Source: Comamonas antarctica
GTDB taxonomy: Bacteria; Pseudomonadota; Gammaproteobacteria; Burkholderiales; Burkholderiaceae_C
Assembly: GCF_013363755.1 (NCBI RefSeq)
Contig: NZ_CP054840.1
Span: 3,093,501-3,157,500, forward strand
DNA: 64,000 bases
Direction of reading: 5' to 3'
Shown one piece after another: positions 20,082 to 28,437 of the stretch. Position numbers and translations under genes: made by a program. The stretch's first letter is position 1. Each line of letters begins with the position of its first letter. The notes under the pieces are model-generated. The model was not told the origin of the DNA. It did not search any database and was given only the letters and a program-made list of their open reading frames with translations.

Positions 20082-20336
20082 ATGGCCACTCTTGCAATCA
20101 CCACCAGCCACTACAAGCTTTTCCCGTCGCCGCGCAACCAGCATCGCGTGGTGTTCGAGTACGAAGTCTTCGTGCCCTACCCCTACGCGCTGATCGACCT
20201 GCCGAGCTTCGACCTGAAGGGCAAGCACGCGCTGTTTGCCGCCTGCCGGCTCAAGGACATGAAGATGGGCCAGCTCGTGACTTTCGAACTGGTCGATGAC
20301 GCCATCCACTTCGAGAAAAACTTCACGCCCGATTGA
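20082..20336 (+). CDS. hypothetical protein
   Basis: The product is 84 residues, not recognised. It is rich in Phe, Tyr and Leu and looks like a compact beta-rich domain (HRVVFEYEVFVPYPYALIDL, then KGKHALFAACRLKDMKMGQL and VTFELVDDAIHFEKNF). There is no signal peptide. It diverges from the small gene upstream of moaE (70 bases apart). The next gene starts four bases after its stop, so these two are probably one operon. Its function is not inferable from sequence. Confidence 0.55.
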   Translation: MATLAITTSHYKLFPSPRNQHRVVFEYEVFVPYPYALIDLPSFDLKGKHALFAACRLKDMKMGQLVTFELVDDAIHFEKNFTPD

Positions 20337-20340
20337 GCCC

Positions 20341-20676
20341 ATGTCCGAAGGCAACCAACTGACCGTGGCGCCGAGCTTTGCGGCGCTCCACGCCGACCGC
20401 AGCGGACGCCTGCGCACGCCCGCGGCCGAAGTGCTGGCGCGCTATGAACTCTGCGAGGACCTGGCCAGCCACCTGGTGGAACAGGCGCAGATCCTCTATC
20501 ACCGCGAAGCCCCGTCCGAAGCCGGCGTGCTGCTGGGCATGCATGCGGCGCTGCGCGACGGCGGCGTGCTCAGCGCGCCCGAAGCCGGCTGGGTGGTGCA
20601 ACGCCTGGCCGAACTGCTCGAATGGAAATGTCCGGCGCTGCCCGGCCCCGAAGACGGCGAGCCGGCGCAGGAATAG
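20341..20676 (+). CDS. hypothetical protein
   Basis: The product is 111 residues, not recognised. The centre is helical (RYELCEDLASHLVEQAQILY, then LLGMHAALRDGGVLSAPEAG and WVVQRLAELLEW). The C-terminus is acidic (GPEDGEPAQE). No membrane or export signal is seen. It starts four bases after the upstream gene stop (TGAGCCCATG), so translation is likely coupled. It converges on the resolvase-like gene; the two stops are 15 bases apart. Confidence 0.55.
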   Translation: MSEGNQLTVAPSFAALHADRSGRLRTPAAEVLARYELCEDLASHLVEQAQILYHREAPSEAGVLLGMHAALRDGGVLSAPEAGWVVQRLAELLEWKCPALPGPEDGEPAQE

Positions 20677-20691
20677 AAAACCCAACCCGGC

Positions 20692-21006
20692 TCAGGGCGT
20701 GCCAAGCCTGTTCAACATGCGCTGCACCTGCCCATGCGTCCATTCCCCGCCGCGCGCCGCGGCAATCCCGCGGCGGTTGAGCTCGGCGGCGATCGCGCGG
20801 TGCGTCAGGCCCTGGGCCTGAAATTCGGCAAACAGCGGCTGCATTTCGCGTGCGAACGCATCGGCCGTGGCGGTGCGTTTTTCCAGCGTCGCCTGCAGGT
20901 TGCGCGCGCCCGCGCTGCCCAGCACCACGCCGCGCGCCTTGGCTTCGGCCAAAGCGGCGCGCGTGCGTTCGCTGACGCTGGGCGTGGCAGAAGTGTCCTT
21001 GGCCAT
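20692..21006 (-). CDS. stand-alone C-terminal domain of a serine recombinase/resolvase
   Basis: The product is 104 residues. The sequence SERTRAALAEAKARGVVLG matches the long helix that links the catalytic and DNA-binding parts of serine recombinases. It is followed by ADAFAREMQPLFAEFQAQGL, then the helix-turn-helix-like HRAIAAELNRRGIAAARGGE and WTHGQVQRMLNRLG typical of the C-terminal domain. The catalytic domain with the active serine is absent, so it cannot recombine DNA alone. The ATG at 21006 has GGAGG six bases upstream, and a TTG at 21012 is a second option. Either start lies against or across the moaD stop, so the gene appears to be expressed from the moaD operon. It could be a DNA-binding regulator or a fixed relic. 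Confidence 0.65.
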   Translation of the reverse strand: MAKDTSATPSVSERTRAALAEAKARGVVLGSAGARNLQATLEKRTATADAFAREMQPLFAEFQAQGLTHRAIAAELNRRGIAAARGGEWTHGQVQRMLNRLGTP

Positions 21007-21008
21007 GC

Positions 21009-21272
21009 TCAACCTCCGGTCACGGGCGGAAAGAACGCGACTTCATCGCCTTCGGCCAGCGCCGCCGACTCGTCGCTGAGGATCTGGTTGTGCGCCATGC
21101 GCACCGCCTTGCCGCGCGCCAGCGCCTGGGCGCACGGGCCGCCGCGCGCGATCAATTCGTCGCGCAAGGCGCCCAGCGTGGCGGCGGTGGTGGCGCAGCG
21201 CTCGCTGCCCGTGCCAAGCGCCTCGCGGATCGAGGCGAAATAGCGGATGGTGACGGTGATGGGCTTGCTCAT
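21009..21272 (-). CDS. moaD: molybdopterin synthase sulfur carrier subunit MoaD
   Basis: The product is 87 residues, a ubiquitin-like fold. It ends ...VAFFPPVTGG; the C-terminal Gly-Gly is the site of adenylation and thiocarboxylation that carries sulfur to MoaE. The N-terminal strand (ITVTIRYFASIREALGTGSE) is typical. It overlaps the moeA stop by four bases on the upstream side. The next gene, the resolvase-like domain, begins at its stop. It belongs to a minus-strand run that includes moeA and mobB. Confidence 0.93.
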   Translation of the reverse strand: MSKPITVTIRYFASIREALGTGSERCATTAATLGALRDELIARGGPCAQALARGKAVRMAHNQILSDESAALAEGDEVAFFPPVTGG

Positions 21273-22501
21273 GCCAGCAGCTCCGCAAAGGACAGGAAAC
21301 GCACCGTGTCGCCGCGCGCAATCGCGTTGCCGGGCGCGTTGTCGACCACGCCGTCGCCCCAGGCCGCGGACGTCAGCAGGTTCGAGGTCTGGTTGCGGAA
21401 CAACTCCAGGCCGCCGCTGTCGTTGTAGCGCACGCGCAGGAACTCGCGCCGGCGGTCGCCGCGCGGCCAGTCGAAGTCGGCGCGCGCCGCGATGCCGCGC
21501 GGCGCGACATCGGCCACGCCCTGCAGGCGCAGCACGAACGGCCGCACCAGCAGCACGAAGGTCACGAAGCTCGACACCGGGTTGCCCGGCAGGCCCATGA
21601 AATGGGTCTCGCCCAGCCGGCCATAGGCAAACGGCTTGCCGGGCTTGATTGCTATCTTCCACAGATCGAGCTGGCCCAGCTGCTCGACCGCGGGCTTGAT
21701 ATGGTCTTCCTCGCCCACCGACACGCCGCCGCTGGTGAGGATCAGGTCATGCGCGCCGGCCGCGTCGCGCAGCGCCGCGACCGTGGCCTCGCGCTGGTCG
21801 GGCACGATGCCCAGGTCGGTGACCTCGCAGCCCAGGCGCTGCAGCATCGCGCGCAGGAAGAAGCGGTTGCTGTTGTAGATCGCGCCCGGCGGCATTTCCT
21901 CGGGGCGCACGCTGCCCGGCATGACCAGCTCGTCGCCGGTGGAAAACAGCGCCACGCGCGGGCGGCGCGCGACCTCGAGCTGCGCCAGGCCGATGCTGGC
22001 CGCCAGGCCCAGCTCGGCCGGCGTGAGGCGCGTGCCGGCTTCGAGCACCACGGCGCCGCGCACGATGTCGTCACCCGCGCGCCGCACCCATTGGCCGGCC
22101 TTGGGAACCGCGTTCACGCGCACGCTGCCATCGGCGAGCAGCTCGCAGTCCTCCTGCATCACCACCGCGTCGGCGCCCGCGGGCAGCGGCGCACCGGTGA
22201 AGATGCGCGCCGCCGTGCCCGGCACGAGCGGCTCGCCCATCTGGCCCGCAGCGATGCGCTGGGACACCGGCAGCAGCGTGCCCGCGGCATGCACATCGCC
22301 GCTGCGCACGGCATAGCCGTCCATGGCGCTGTTGTCGTGCGGCGGCACCTGCAGCGGCGACACCGCCTGCGCCAGCAGCACGCGGCCGTCGGCGTCGAAG
22401 GTGCTGACCTGCTCGCTGCCTGCCGGCAGGCGCGCCTGGGCCAGCAGGCTGGCCAGCGCGGAATCAAGGGAAGTCAGGGAGTCGCGCATATCAGCTTTCA
22501 T
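21269..22501 (-). CDS. moeA: molybdopterin molybdenumtransferase MoeA
   Basis: The product is 410 residues, normal for MoeA, which inserts molybdate into adenylylated molybdopterin. Family signatures are present: VPPHDNSAMDGYAVRSGDVH, RIFTGAPLPAGADAVVMQED, the MPT-binding TSGGVSVGEEDHIKP, and FMGLPGNPVSSFVTF. The domain order (II, I, III, IV) is intact. The start overlaps the mobB stop by four bases, and the stop overlaps the moaD start, so mobB-moeA-moaD is translationally coupled. A second Met four codons downstream is also possible as start. Confidence 0.95.
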   Translation of the reverse strand: MKADMRDSLTSLDSALASLLAQARLPAGSEQVSTFDADGRVLLAQAVSPLQVPPHDNSAMDGYAVRSGDVHAAGTLLPVSQRIAAGQMGEPLVPGTAARIFTGAPLPAGADAVVMQEDCELLADGSVRVNAVPKAGQWVRRAGDDIVRGAVVLEAGTRLTPAELGLAASIGLAQLEVARRPRVALFSTGDELVMPGSVRPEEMPPGAIYNSNRFFLRAMLQRLGCEVTDLGIVPDQREATVAALRDAAGAHDLILTSGGVSVGEEDHIKPAVEQLGQLDLWKIAIKPGKPFAYGRLGETHFMGLPGNPVSSFVTFVLLVRPFVLRLQGVADVAPRGIAARADFDWPRGDRRREFLRVRYNDSGGLELFRNQTSNLLTSAAWGDGVVDNAPGNAIARGDTVRFLSFAELLA

Positions 22502-23037
22502 TCAGGGGACCGGTATTCGAAACGGGCGCCTTGCCCGATCAACCAGTCGGTCACGGCGCGGGGCTGGTTCAGGTCCAGCAGCGGCACCGGCACGGCCGCC
22601 GGCAAGCGGCCAGGTTCATCGGTGGCCAGCGCCAGCACGCCAGCGTCCTCGGTGCAGCGCAGCGGCCGCTCGGCCTCGCCCGCCGCGGGAGCGCGCCAGA
22701 CCTCGATCTTCGGCAGGTCCCCGTGCTTGAAGCCTTCGACCAGCACCCAGTCGACGCCGGCATCGAGTTCGGCCAGCATCGCATGGATGTCGGGCGCGCC
22801 CGGGCGCTCGAACTCGCGCATCAGCGCCAGCCGCTGGTCCGACACCACGAGCACCTCGAACGCGCCCGCCTGCCGGTGGCGCCAGCTGTCCTTGCCCGGC
22901 TGGTCGATGTCGAAGCGGTGGTGCGCATGCTTGACCACCGACACGCGCAGGCCGCGCGCGCGCAGCTCGGCAATGACCGCCTCGACCAGCGTGGTCTTGC
23001 CCGCGCCCGAATAACCGGCAAAGCCGGCCACTTTCAT
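22498..23037 (-). CDS. mobB: molybdopterin-guanine dinucleotide biosynthesis adapter MobB
   Basis: The product is 179 residues. It has a P-loop near residues 8-16 (GYSGAGKTTLVEAVI) and the MobB region HAHHRFDIDQPGKDSWRHRQ. The later motif VDWVLVEGFKHGDLPKIEVW is also typical. MobB binds GTP and assists MobA in making the guanine dinucleotide form of the cofactor. The ATG at 23037 places the P-loop at its usual distance from the N-terminus. thrC ends 25 bases upstream, so mobB may be read from the threonine operon as well. Confidence 0.93.
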   Translation of the reverse strand: MKVAGFAGYSGAGKTTLVEAVIAELRARGLRVSVVKHAHHRFDIDQPGKDSWRHRQAGAFEVLVVSDQRLALMREFERPGAPDIHAMLAELDAGVDWVLVEGFKHGDLPKIEVWRAPAAGEAERPLRCTEDAGVLALATDEPGRLPAAVPVPLLDLNQPRAVTDWLIGQGARFEYRSPE

Positions 23038-23062
23038 GGCTGGCTCCGATCGCGCGTGGGCA

Positions 23063-24493
23063 TCAGGCGGCGTCGCAGTGCCGGGCGATATAGGCCTTGA
23101 CCTGCTCGACGTCGGCGGGCATGCGCTGCACGCGCTTGGGCAGGTCTTCGATGCCGATGAACTTCGCCGGACGCTCGGGCAGGCGGCCCAGCGCTTCCTG
23201 GATGGTCTCGGCAAACTTGATCGGCAGCGCGGTCTCGAGCACGATCATCGGCTCGGCGCCCATGTATTCGCGCGCCACCTTGACGCCATCGGCGGTATGG
23301 GTGTCGATCACCATGCCGAAGCGCTCGGCGACATCGCGGATCGTCGCCAGGCGGTCGGCATGCGTGCTCTTGCCGCTGACGAAGCCATAGCGCGAAGCGG
23401 CCTGCGCGAACAGCGGATCGGCGCTCAGGTCGAAGAAACCGTCGCGCGCCACGCCTTCGGCAAACAGCTGGCGCGTGCGCTCGGCGTCGCGGCCCAGCAG
23501 GTCGAACACGAAGCGCTCGAAATTGCTGGCCTTGCTGATGTCCATCGACGGGCTCGAGGTCTCATAGGTGTTGGCGCTGCCGCGCACGCGGTAGATGCCG
23601 GTGCGGAAGAACTCGTCGAGCACGTCGTTCTCGTTGGTCGCGACCACCAGCTTGGCGATCGGCAGCCCCATCTGGCGCGCCACGTGGCCCGCGCAGACGT
23701 TGCCGAAGTTGCCGCTGGGCACGCTGAAGCTGACCTTCTGGTCGTTGCTCTGCGTGGCCTGCAGGTAACCGGCGAAGTAGTAGACCACCTGGGCCAGCAG
23801 GCGCGCCCAGTTGATCGAATTCACGGTGCCGATCTTGTAGCGCGCCTTGAACGCATGGTCGCCCGAGACCGCCTTGACGATGTCCTGGCAGTCGTCGAAC
23901 ACGCCGTCGATGGCGATGTTGTGGATGTTCTCGTCCTGCAGGCTGAACATCTGCGCCTGCTGGAAGGCGCTCATGCGGCCATGCGGGCTGGTCATGAACA
24001 CGCGCACGCCCTGCTTGCCGCGCATCGCGTACTCGGCCGCGCTGCCGGTGTCGCCGCTGGTCGCGCCCAGGATGTTGAGCGTTTCGCCGCGGCGGCCCAG
24101 TTCGTACTCGAACAGGTTGCCCAGCAGCTGCATGGCCATGTCCTTGAAGGCCAGCGTCGGGCCGTTGGACAGGGCTTCGAGCCACAGGCCGTCTTCGACA
24201 TGGCGCAGCGGCACGATCTCGCCCGTGCCGAAGACCTCGGCCGTATAGGTCTTGGCGCACAGCGCGCGCAGGTCGTCGGCCGGAATGTCGTCGATGTACA
24301 GCGAGAGGATGCGGAACGCGAGCTCGGCATAGCCCTGCTCGTGGTACACGCGGCGCAGTTCGCCCAGTTGCGCACTGTCGATCTGCGGGTAGCGCTCGGG
24401 CAGGTACAGGCCGCCATCGGGCGCCAGGCCTTCGAGCAGGATGTCGCAAAAACGCTTGCGCTCGGGATAGCCGCGGGTGGAAAGGTACAGCAT
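23063..24493 (-). CDS. thrC: threonine synthase
   Basis: The product is 476 residues, matching the longer type II threonine synthases of proteobacteria. It converts O-phosphohomoserine to threonine with pyridoxal phosphate. It starts MLYLSTRGYPERKRFCDILL and contains the PLP-lysine region NGPTLAFKDMAMQLLGNLFE. The Ser/Gly-rich phosphate-binding region is ATSGDTGSAAEY, and SVPSGNFGNVCAGHVARQMG follows. The gene starts nine bases after the hom stop; alaT-hom-thrC forms a compact block supplying threonine. Confidence 0.95.
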   Translation of the reverse strand: MLYLSTRGYPERKRFCDILLEGLAPDGGLYLPERYPQIDSAQLGELRRVYHEQGYAELAFRILSLYIDDIPADDLRALCAKTYTAEVFGTGEIVPLRHVEDGLWLEALSNGPTLAFKDMAMQLLGNLFEYELGRRGETLNILGATSGDTGSAAEYAMRGKQGVRVFMTSPHGRMSAFQQAQMFSLQDENIHNIAIDGVFDDCQDIVKAVSGDHAFKARYKIGTVNSINWARLLAQVVYYFAGYLQATQSNDQKVSFSVPSGNFGNVCAGHVARQMGLPIAKLVVATNENDVLDEFFRTGIYRVRGSANTYETSSPSMDISKASNFERFVFDLLGRDAERTRQLFAEGVARDGFFDLSADPLFAQAASRYGFVSGKSTHADRLATIRDVAERFGMVIDTHTADGVKVAREYMGAEPMIVLETALPIKFAETIQEALGRLPERPAKFIGIEDLPKRVQRMPADVEQVKAYIARHCDAA

Positions 24494-24502
24494 GGCGGGC
24501 CT

Positions 24503-25837
24503 TTAGTTCAGCTCTTCCTTGCGGATGCGGTTGATGGGAGCCAGCACGGTGGGCAGCGCCTGGATCTGGGCCAGGGCTTCATCCATGTTGCCTTCGCGCG
24601 TCTCGTGCGTGAGGATGATCAGGTCGGTCTGCGTCGAGCCTTCGCCGCCGACTTCATCGGCTTCGCGCTGCAGCACGGCGTCGATGCTGATGCCCGCGCC
24701 GGCCAGGATGCCCGTGACCTTGGCCAGCACGCCGGCCTCGTCGGCCACGCGCAGGCGCAGGTAGTAGCTGGTCACGACCTCGCTCATCGGCAGCACCGGC
24801 AGGCTGCTCATCGCGCCTTCGAGCGTATGCGACTGGAAGGCCAGCGGCGGCACGCGGTGCGCGGCGTCGGCATCGGCCAGGCGCGCGATGTCCACCAGAT
24901 CGGCGACCACGGCGCTGGCCGTGGGCTCGGAGCCCGCGCCCTTGCCGTAGTACAGCGTCGTGCCCACGGCATCGCCATGCACGACCACGGCGTTCATCGC
25001 GCCTTCGACATTGGCGATCAGGCGCTTGGCCGGCACCAGCGAGGGGTGCACGCGCAGCTCCACGCCCTTGTCGGTGCGCTTGGTGATGCCCAGCAGCTTG
25101 ATGCGGTAGCCCAACTGCTCGGCGTAGCGGATGTCAGCCGCGGCCAGGCCGGTGATGCCTTCGACATAGGCCTTGTCGAACTGCACCGGGATGCCGAACG
25201 CGATCGCGCTCATCAGCGTGACCTTGTGCGCCGCGTCCACGCCTTCGATGTCGAAGGTAGGGTCGGCTTCGGCGTAACCCAGGCGCTGGGCCTCCTTAAG
25301 CACGACGTCGAAGTCCAGGCCCTTGTCGCGCATCTCGGACAGGATGAAGTTGGTCGTGCCGTTGATGATGCCGGCCAGCCACTGGATGGAGTTGGCCGTC
25401 AGGCCTTCGCGCAGCGCCTTGATGATGGGAATGCCGCCGGCCACTGCGGCTTCATAGGCCACCATCACGCCCTTGTCGGCCGCGGCCTGGAAGATTTCCG
25501 TGCCGTGCACGGCCAGCAGCGCCTTGTTGGCGGTGACCACATGCTTGCCCGCGGCAATCGCTTCGAGCACCAGCGACTTGGCGATGCCATAGCCGCCGAT
25601 CAGCTCGACCACGACGTCGATGTCCGGGTTGGCAATGACTTCGCGCGCATCGCCGACCACGCGCACGGCGTCGCCGACCACGCTCTTCGCCCGCTCGGTG
25701 TCCAAGTCGGCAACCATGGTAATTTCAATCCCGCGGCCTGCGCGGCGGCGAATCTCGCCCTGATTGCGCTGCAGCACGTTGAAGGTGCCGCTGCCCACGG
25801 TGCCAATGCCCAGAAGGCCTACTTGGATCGGTTTCAT
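24503..25837 (-). CDS. hom: homoserine dehydrogenase
   Basis: The product is 444 residues. It reduces aspartate semialdehyde to homoserine at the branch to threonine and methionine. It has the Rossmann motif GLLGIGTVGSGTFNVLQ at the N-terminus, the catalytic-domain motif AAVAGGIPIIKALREGLTAN, then INGTTNFILSEM and GYAEADPTFDIEGVDAAHKV. A C-terminal ACT domain (YYLRLRVADEAGVLAKVTGI) implies feedback control, most likely by threonine. The start is at ATG 25837; a TTG lies two codons upstream in frame. It sits between alaT and thrC. Confidence 0.95.
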   Translation of the reverse strand: MKPIQVGLLGIGTVGSGTFNVLQRNQGEIRRRAGRGIEITMVADLDTERAKSVVGDAVRVVGDAREVIANPDIDVVVELIGGYGIAKSLVLEAIAAGKHVVTANKALLAVHGTEIFQAAADKGVMVAYEAAVAGGIPIIKALREGLTANSIQWLAGIINGTTNFILSEMRDKGLDFDVVLKEAQRLGYAEADPTFDIEGVDAAHKVTLMSAIAFGIPVQFDKAYVEGITGLAAADIRYAEQLGYRIKLLGITKRTDKGVELRVHPSLVPAKRLIANVEGAMNAVVVHGDAVGTTLYYGKGAGSEPTASAVVADLVDIARLADADAAHRVPPLAFQSHTLEGAMSSLPVLPMSEVVTSYYLRLRVADEAGVLAKVTGILAGAGISIDAVLQREADEVGGEGSTQTDLIILTHETREGNMDEALAQIQALPTVLAPINRIRKEELN

Positions 25838-25892
25838 ATGCAAATTGCCAGTCAAAAAACGCTGCGCTGTGCAGCAAGGGGAAAGCAGTGAA

Positions 25893-27122
25893 TCAGTTCG
25901 TGCCGAAGCGCACGCGCGCCTTTTCGAGGAACACGGCCACGCGGCGGATGGCTTCGCGCAGGTCGGCCTCGTGCGGCAGGAAGACAATGCGGAAATGGTC
26001 GGGTTGGGGCCAGTTGAAGCCCGTGCCCTGCACCAGCATGACCTTGGTCTCCTGCAGCATCTCGAGGAAGAACTGCTGGTCGTCCTTGATCGGATAGACC
26101 GCGGGATCGAGGCGGGGGAACATGTACAGCGCGGCCTGCGGCTTGACGCAGCTCACGCCCGGGATCGCCGTGATCAGCTCGTGCGCCAGGTCGCGCTGGA
26201 CGCGCAGCCGCCCGCCTTCGCGCACCAGGTCGTCGATGCTCTGGTGGCCGCCCAGCGCGGTCTGCACCGCCCACTGGCCGGGCACGTTGGCGCACAGGCG
26301 CATGTTCGAGAGCATGTTCAGGCCCTCGATATAGTCGCGTGCGGGCTTCTTGTCGCCCGACACCACCAGCCAGCCCGCGCGGTAGCCGCAGGAGCGGTAG
26401 GCCTTGGACAGCGAATTGAAGGTCAGCGTCAGCACATCGGTCGACAGGCTGGCCAGCGGCACATGCTGGGCGTCGTCGTAGAGCACCTTGTCATAGACCT
26501 CGTCGGCGAAGATCACCAGGCCGTGCTCGCGGGCGATGGCCACGATGCCCAGCAGCAGTTCCTTCGAATACAGCGCGCCCGTGGGGTTGTTCGGGTTGAT
26601 GACCACGATGCCCTTGGTGCGCGGCGTGACCTTGGCGCGGATGTCGTCGAGGTCGGGCATCCAGCCGTCGGACTCGTCGCAGATGTAGTGCACCGGCGTG
26701 CCGCCCGAGAGGCTGGCCGCGGCCGTCCACAGCGGATAATCGGGCGCAGGCAGCAGCAGTTCGTCGCCGTTGTCGAGCAGCGCGTTGGTGGCCATGACGA
26801 TCAGCTCGGAAGCGCCATTGCCCAGGTAGATGTCATCGAGCGTCACGCCCTGGATGCCCTGGTGCTGGGTCTCGTGCATGACCGCCTTGCGCGCCGCGAA
26901 GATGCCCTTGCTGTCCGAGTAGCCGGCCGAATTCGGCAGGTTGCGGATCATGTCCTGCTGGATTTCCTCGGGCGCATCGAAGCCGAACACCGCCAGATTG
27001 CCGATATTGAGCTTGATGATCTTGTGCCCGTCTTCCTCCATCTGCTTCGCCGCGTCCATGATGGGCCCGCGGATGTCGTAGCAGACGTTGGCAAGTTTGG
27101 CGGATTTTTGGACGGTCTTCAT
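25893..27122 (-). CDS. alaT: alanine-synthesising aminotransferase AlaT
   Basis: The product is 409 residues, a class I PLP aminotransferase. It closely follows the E. coli AlaT pattern: KSAKLANVCYDIRGPIMDAA, KLNIGNLAVFGFDAPEEI, PAPDYPLWTAA, INPNNPTGALYSKELL, the PLP lysine in NSLSKAYRSCGYRAGW, and MRLCANVPGQWAVQTALGG. AlaT transfers an amino group from glutamate to pyruvate. It is the first gene of the minus-strand block with hom and thrC, 55 bases upstream of hom. The region up to the divergent Mth938-like gene (27123-27285) should hold the promoters for both. Confidence 0.92.
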   Translation of the reverse strand: MKTVQKSAKLANVCYDIRGPIMDAAKQMEEDGHKIIKLNIGNLAVFGFDAPEEIQQDMIRNLPNSAGYSDSKGIFAARKAVMHETQHQGIQGVTLDDIYLGNGASELIVMATNALLDNGDELLLPAPDYPLWTAAASLSGGTPVHYICDESDGWMPDLDDIRAKVTPRTKGIVVINPNNPTGALYSKELLLGIVAIAREHGLVIFADEVYDKVLYDDAQHVPLASLSTDVLTLTFNSLSKAYRSCGYRAGWLVVSGDKKPARDYIEGLNMLSNMRLCANVPGQWAVQTALGGHQSIDDLVREGGRLRVQRDLAHELITAIPGVSCVKPQAALYMFPRLDPAVYPIKDDQQFFLEMLQETKVMLVQGTGFNWPQPDHFRIVFLPHEADLREAIRRVAVFLEKARVRFGTN

Positions 27123-27285
27123 GCGGCTGTGAGTGGTTACTGCAGAACACGCCAAAGGGCATCGACCCCTTGGTGAAACCTATAATTTGACCACAGTTCC
27201 GCGCTGCACCACCGCGCCCATGGGCATGGCCGCAGTTCCATTTTTTCCTCAGGCGGCCGATGCGGCCGCCGCAACCGAGCGCAGC

Positions 27286-27654
27286 ATGAAATTCCAACCC
27301 GACCGCTCCGAGGCCCAGACCATCCGCGGCTATGGCCCCGGCTGGATCGCCATCGAACAGGAAAAGTACACCCACAGCCTGATCATCAGTTCCCAGGGCC
27401 TGCTGCAGGACTGGAACTGCCAGCGTTTCGAGGACCTCACACCCGCGCATTTCGCGGCGCTGGCCGAAATCCCCGCGGAGCTGGTGCTGTTCGGCAGCGG
27501 CGCGCGCAACCGCTTCGTCTCGCCCGCCTGGCTGAGGCCTTTGATGGAAAAGGGGATTGGCCTCGAGACCATGGACACGCAGGCCGCGTGCCGCACCTAC
27601 AACATCCTCGCGGGCGAAGGCCGCAACGTGGTCGCGGCCTTGCTGCTGGAGTAA
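27286..27654 (+). CDS. Mth938-like domain protein (DUF498 family)
   Basis: The product is 122 residues from the ATG at 27286 (MKFQPDRSEAQTIRGYGPGW); an upstream ATG at 27220 would add 22 residues. The sequence matches the Mth938-like fold: HSLIISSQGLLQDWNCQRFE, ELVLFGSGARNRFVSP and MDTQAACRTYNILAGEGRNV. These small proteins are related to NDUFAF3 of mitochondria and have no proven enzymatic role in bacteria. It diverges from alaT and lies upstream of the peroxiredoxin gene. The start is uncertain because the Shine-Dalgarno is weak for both options. Confidence 0.8.
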   Translation: MKFQPDRSEAQTIRGYGPGWIAIEQEKYTHSLIISSQGLLQDWNCQRFEDLTPAHFAALAEIPAELVLFGSGARNRFVSPAWLRPLMEKGIGLETMDTQAACRTYNILAGEGRNVVAALLLE

Positions 27655-27782
27655 TCCAGCCAAAACAAGTGCGAGAAATCAATTCAGGGTAAAATACACG
27701 GCTGCGGTTGGGGGTTGCACCAAAGCAATAACAGACCTTTGCCCTCAACTATTCAACGACTACACCCGAGAGATAGAAGCGC

Positions 27783-28271
27783 ATGGCGATCGTTGTCAAC
27801 AAACCACTCCCTGAATTCGAAGCCAATGCAACCGGCGGGATCAAGGTGTCGAACACCTCCCACAACGGCCAGATTGTGATTCTCTACTTCTATCCTAAAG
27901 ACAATACGCCCGGTTGTACCACCGAAGCGATGCAGTTTCGGGATAAATACAAGGATTTTGTGAAAGCCGGCGCCGCGGTCTTTGGCGTGTCGCGCGACAA
28001 CATGAAATCCCACGACGACTTCAAGGAAAAGCTCGAGCTGCCCTTCGAACTGATCGCCGACACCGAAGAGAAGATGTGCCACATGTTCGGCGTGGTCAAG
28101 AACAAGATCATGTACGGCAAGAAGGTCAAGGGCATCGAGCGCAGCACCTTCCTGATCGACGCCGACGGCGTGCTGCACCAGGAATGGCGCGGCCTCAAGG
28201 TGCCGGGCCATGTCGAGGAAGTGCTCAAGGCCGTCAAGTCGCTCAAGGCGCTGAAGAAGGAAGCCGCCTGA
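27783..28271 (+). CDS. bcp: thiol peroxidase of the Bcp/PrxQ family
   Basis: The product is 162 residues. The peroxidatic cysteine lies in YPKDNTPGCTTEAM (Cys45), with the usual Pro, Thr and later Arg of peroxiredoxins, and GVSRDNMKSHDDFKEKLELP follows. It reduces peroxides using thiols. The resolving Cys five residues later, common in this family, is replaced by Met (position 50). One other cysteine lies near residue 99 (EEKMCHMFG). This suggests a one-Cys mechanism or an unusual resolving partner. The gene is followed by a clear hairpin before phoH. Confidence 0.9.
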   Translation: MAIVVNKPLPEFEANATGGIKVSNTSHNGQIVILYFYPKDNTPGCTTEAMQFRDKYKDFVKAGAAVFGVSRDNMKSHDDFKEKLELPFELIADTEEKMCHMFGVVKNKIMYGKKVKGIERSTFLIDADGVLHQEWRGLKVPGHVEEVLKAVKSLKALKKEAA

Positions 28272-28368
28272 TTGCCCGCCTTCGGCCCCGAATGCCTCTG
28301 TTCGCCATGGAGGTATGCATAATGGAACGATGCTCCTGAGCTTCGCTTCACGCTGTATCTCCAATCCC

Positions 28369-28401
28369 AAGCCGCCCCGGTCTCCGTGGCGGCTTTGTGC
28401 T
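28369..28401 (+). terminator. terminator after the peroxiredoxin gene
   Basis: AAGCCGCC (28369-28376) pairs with GGCGGCTT (28388-28395) around an 11-base loop, followed by TGTGCTTTTTG. It lies between the peroxiredoxin gene and phoH. Confidence 0.65.
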
Positions 28402-28437
28402 TTTTGTTCCGCTGTTTTTTGATTGGGTCTGCCGAAT

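Noticed and set aside
23036..25891. A 951-codon plus-strand frame opposite thrC and hom
   Set aside because: The minus-strand genes are certain. The plus frame is His/Ala/Val-rich noise.
27181..27186. A perfect TATAAT in the alaT / Mth938-like intergenic region
   Set aside because: No matching -35 lies 16-18 bases upstream and it could serve either strand, so I did not call a promoter.
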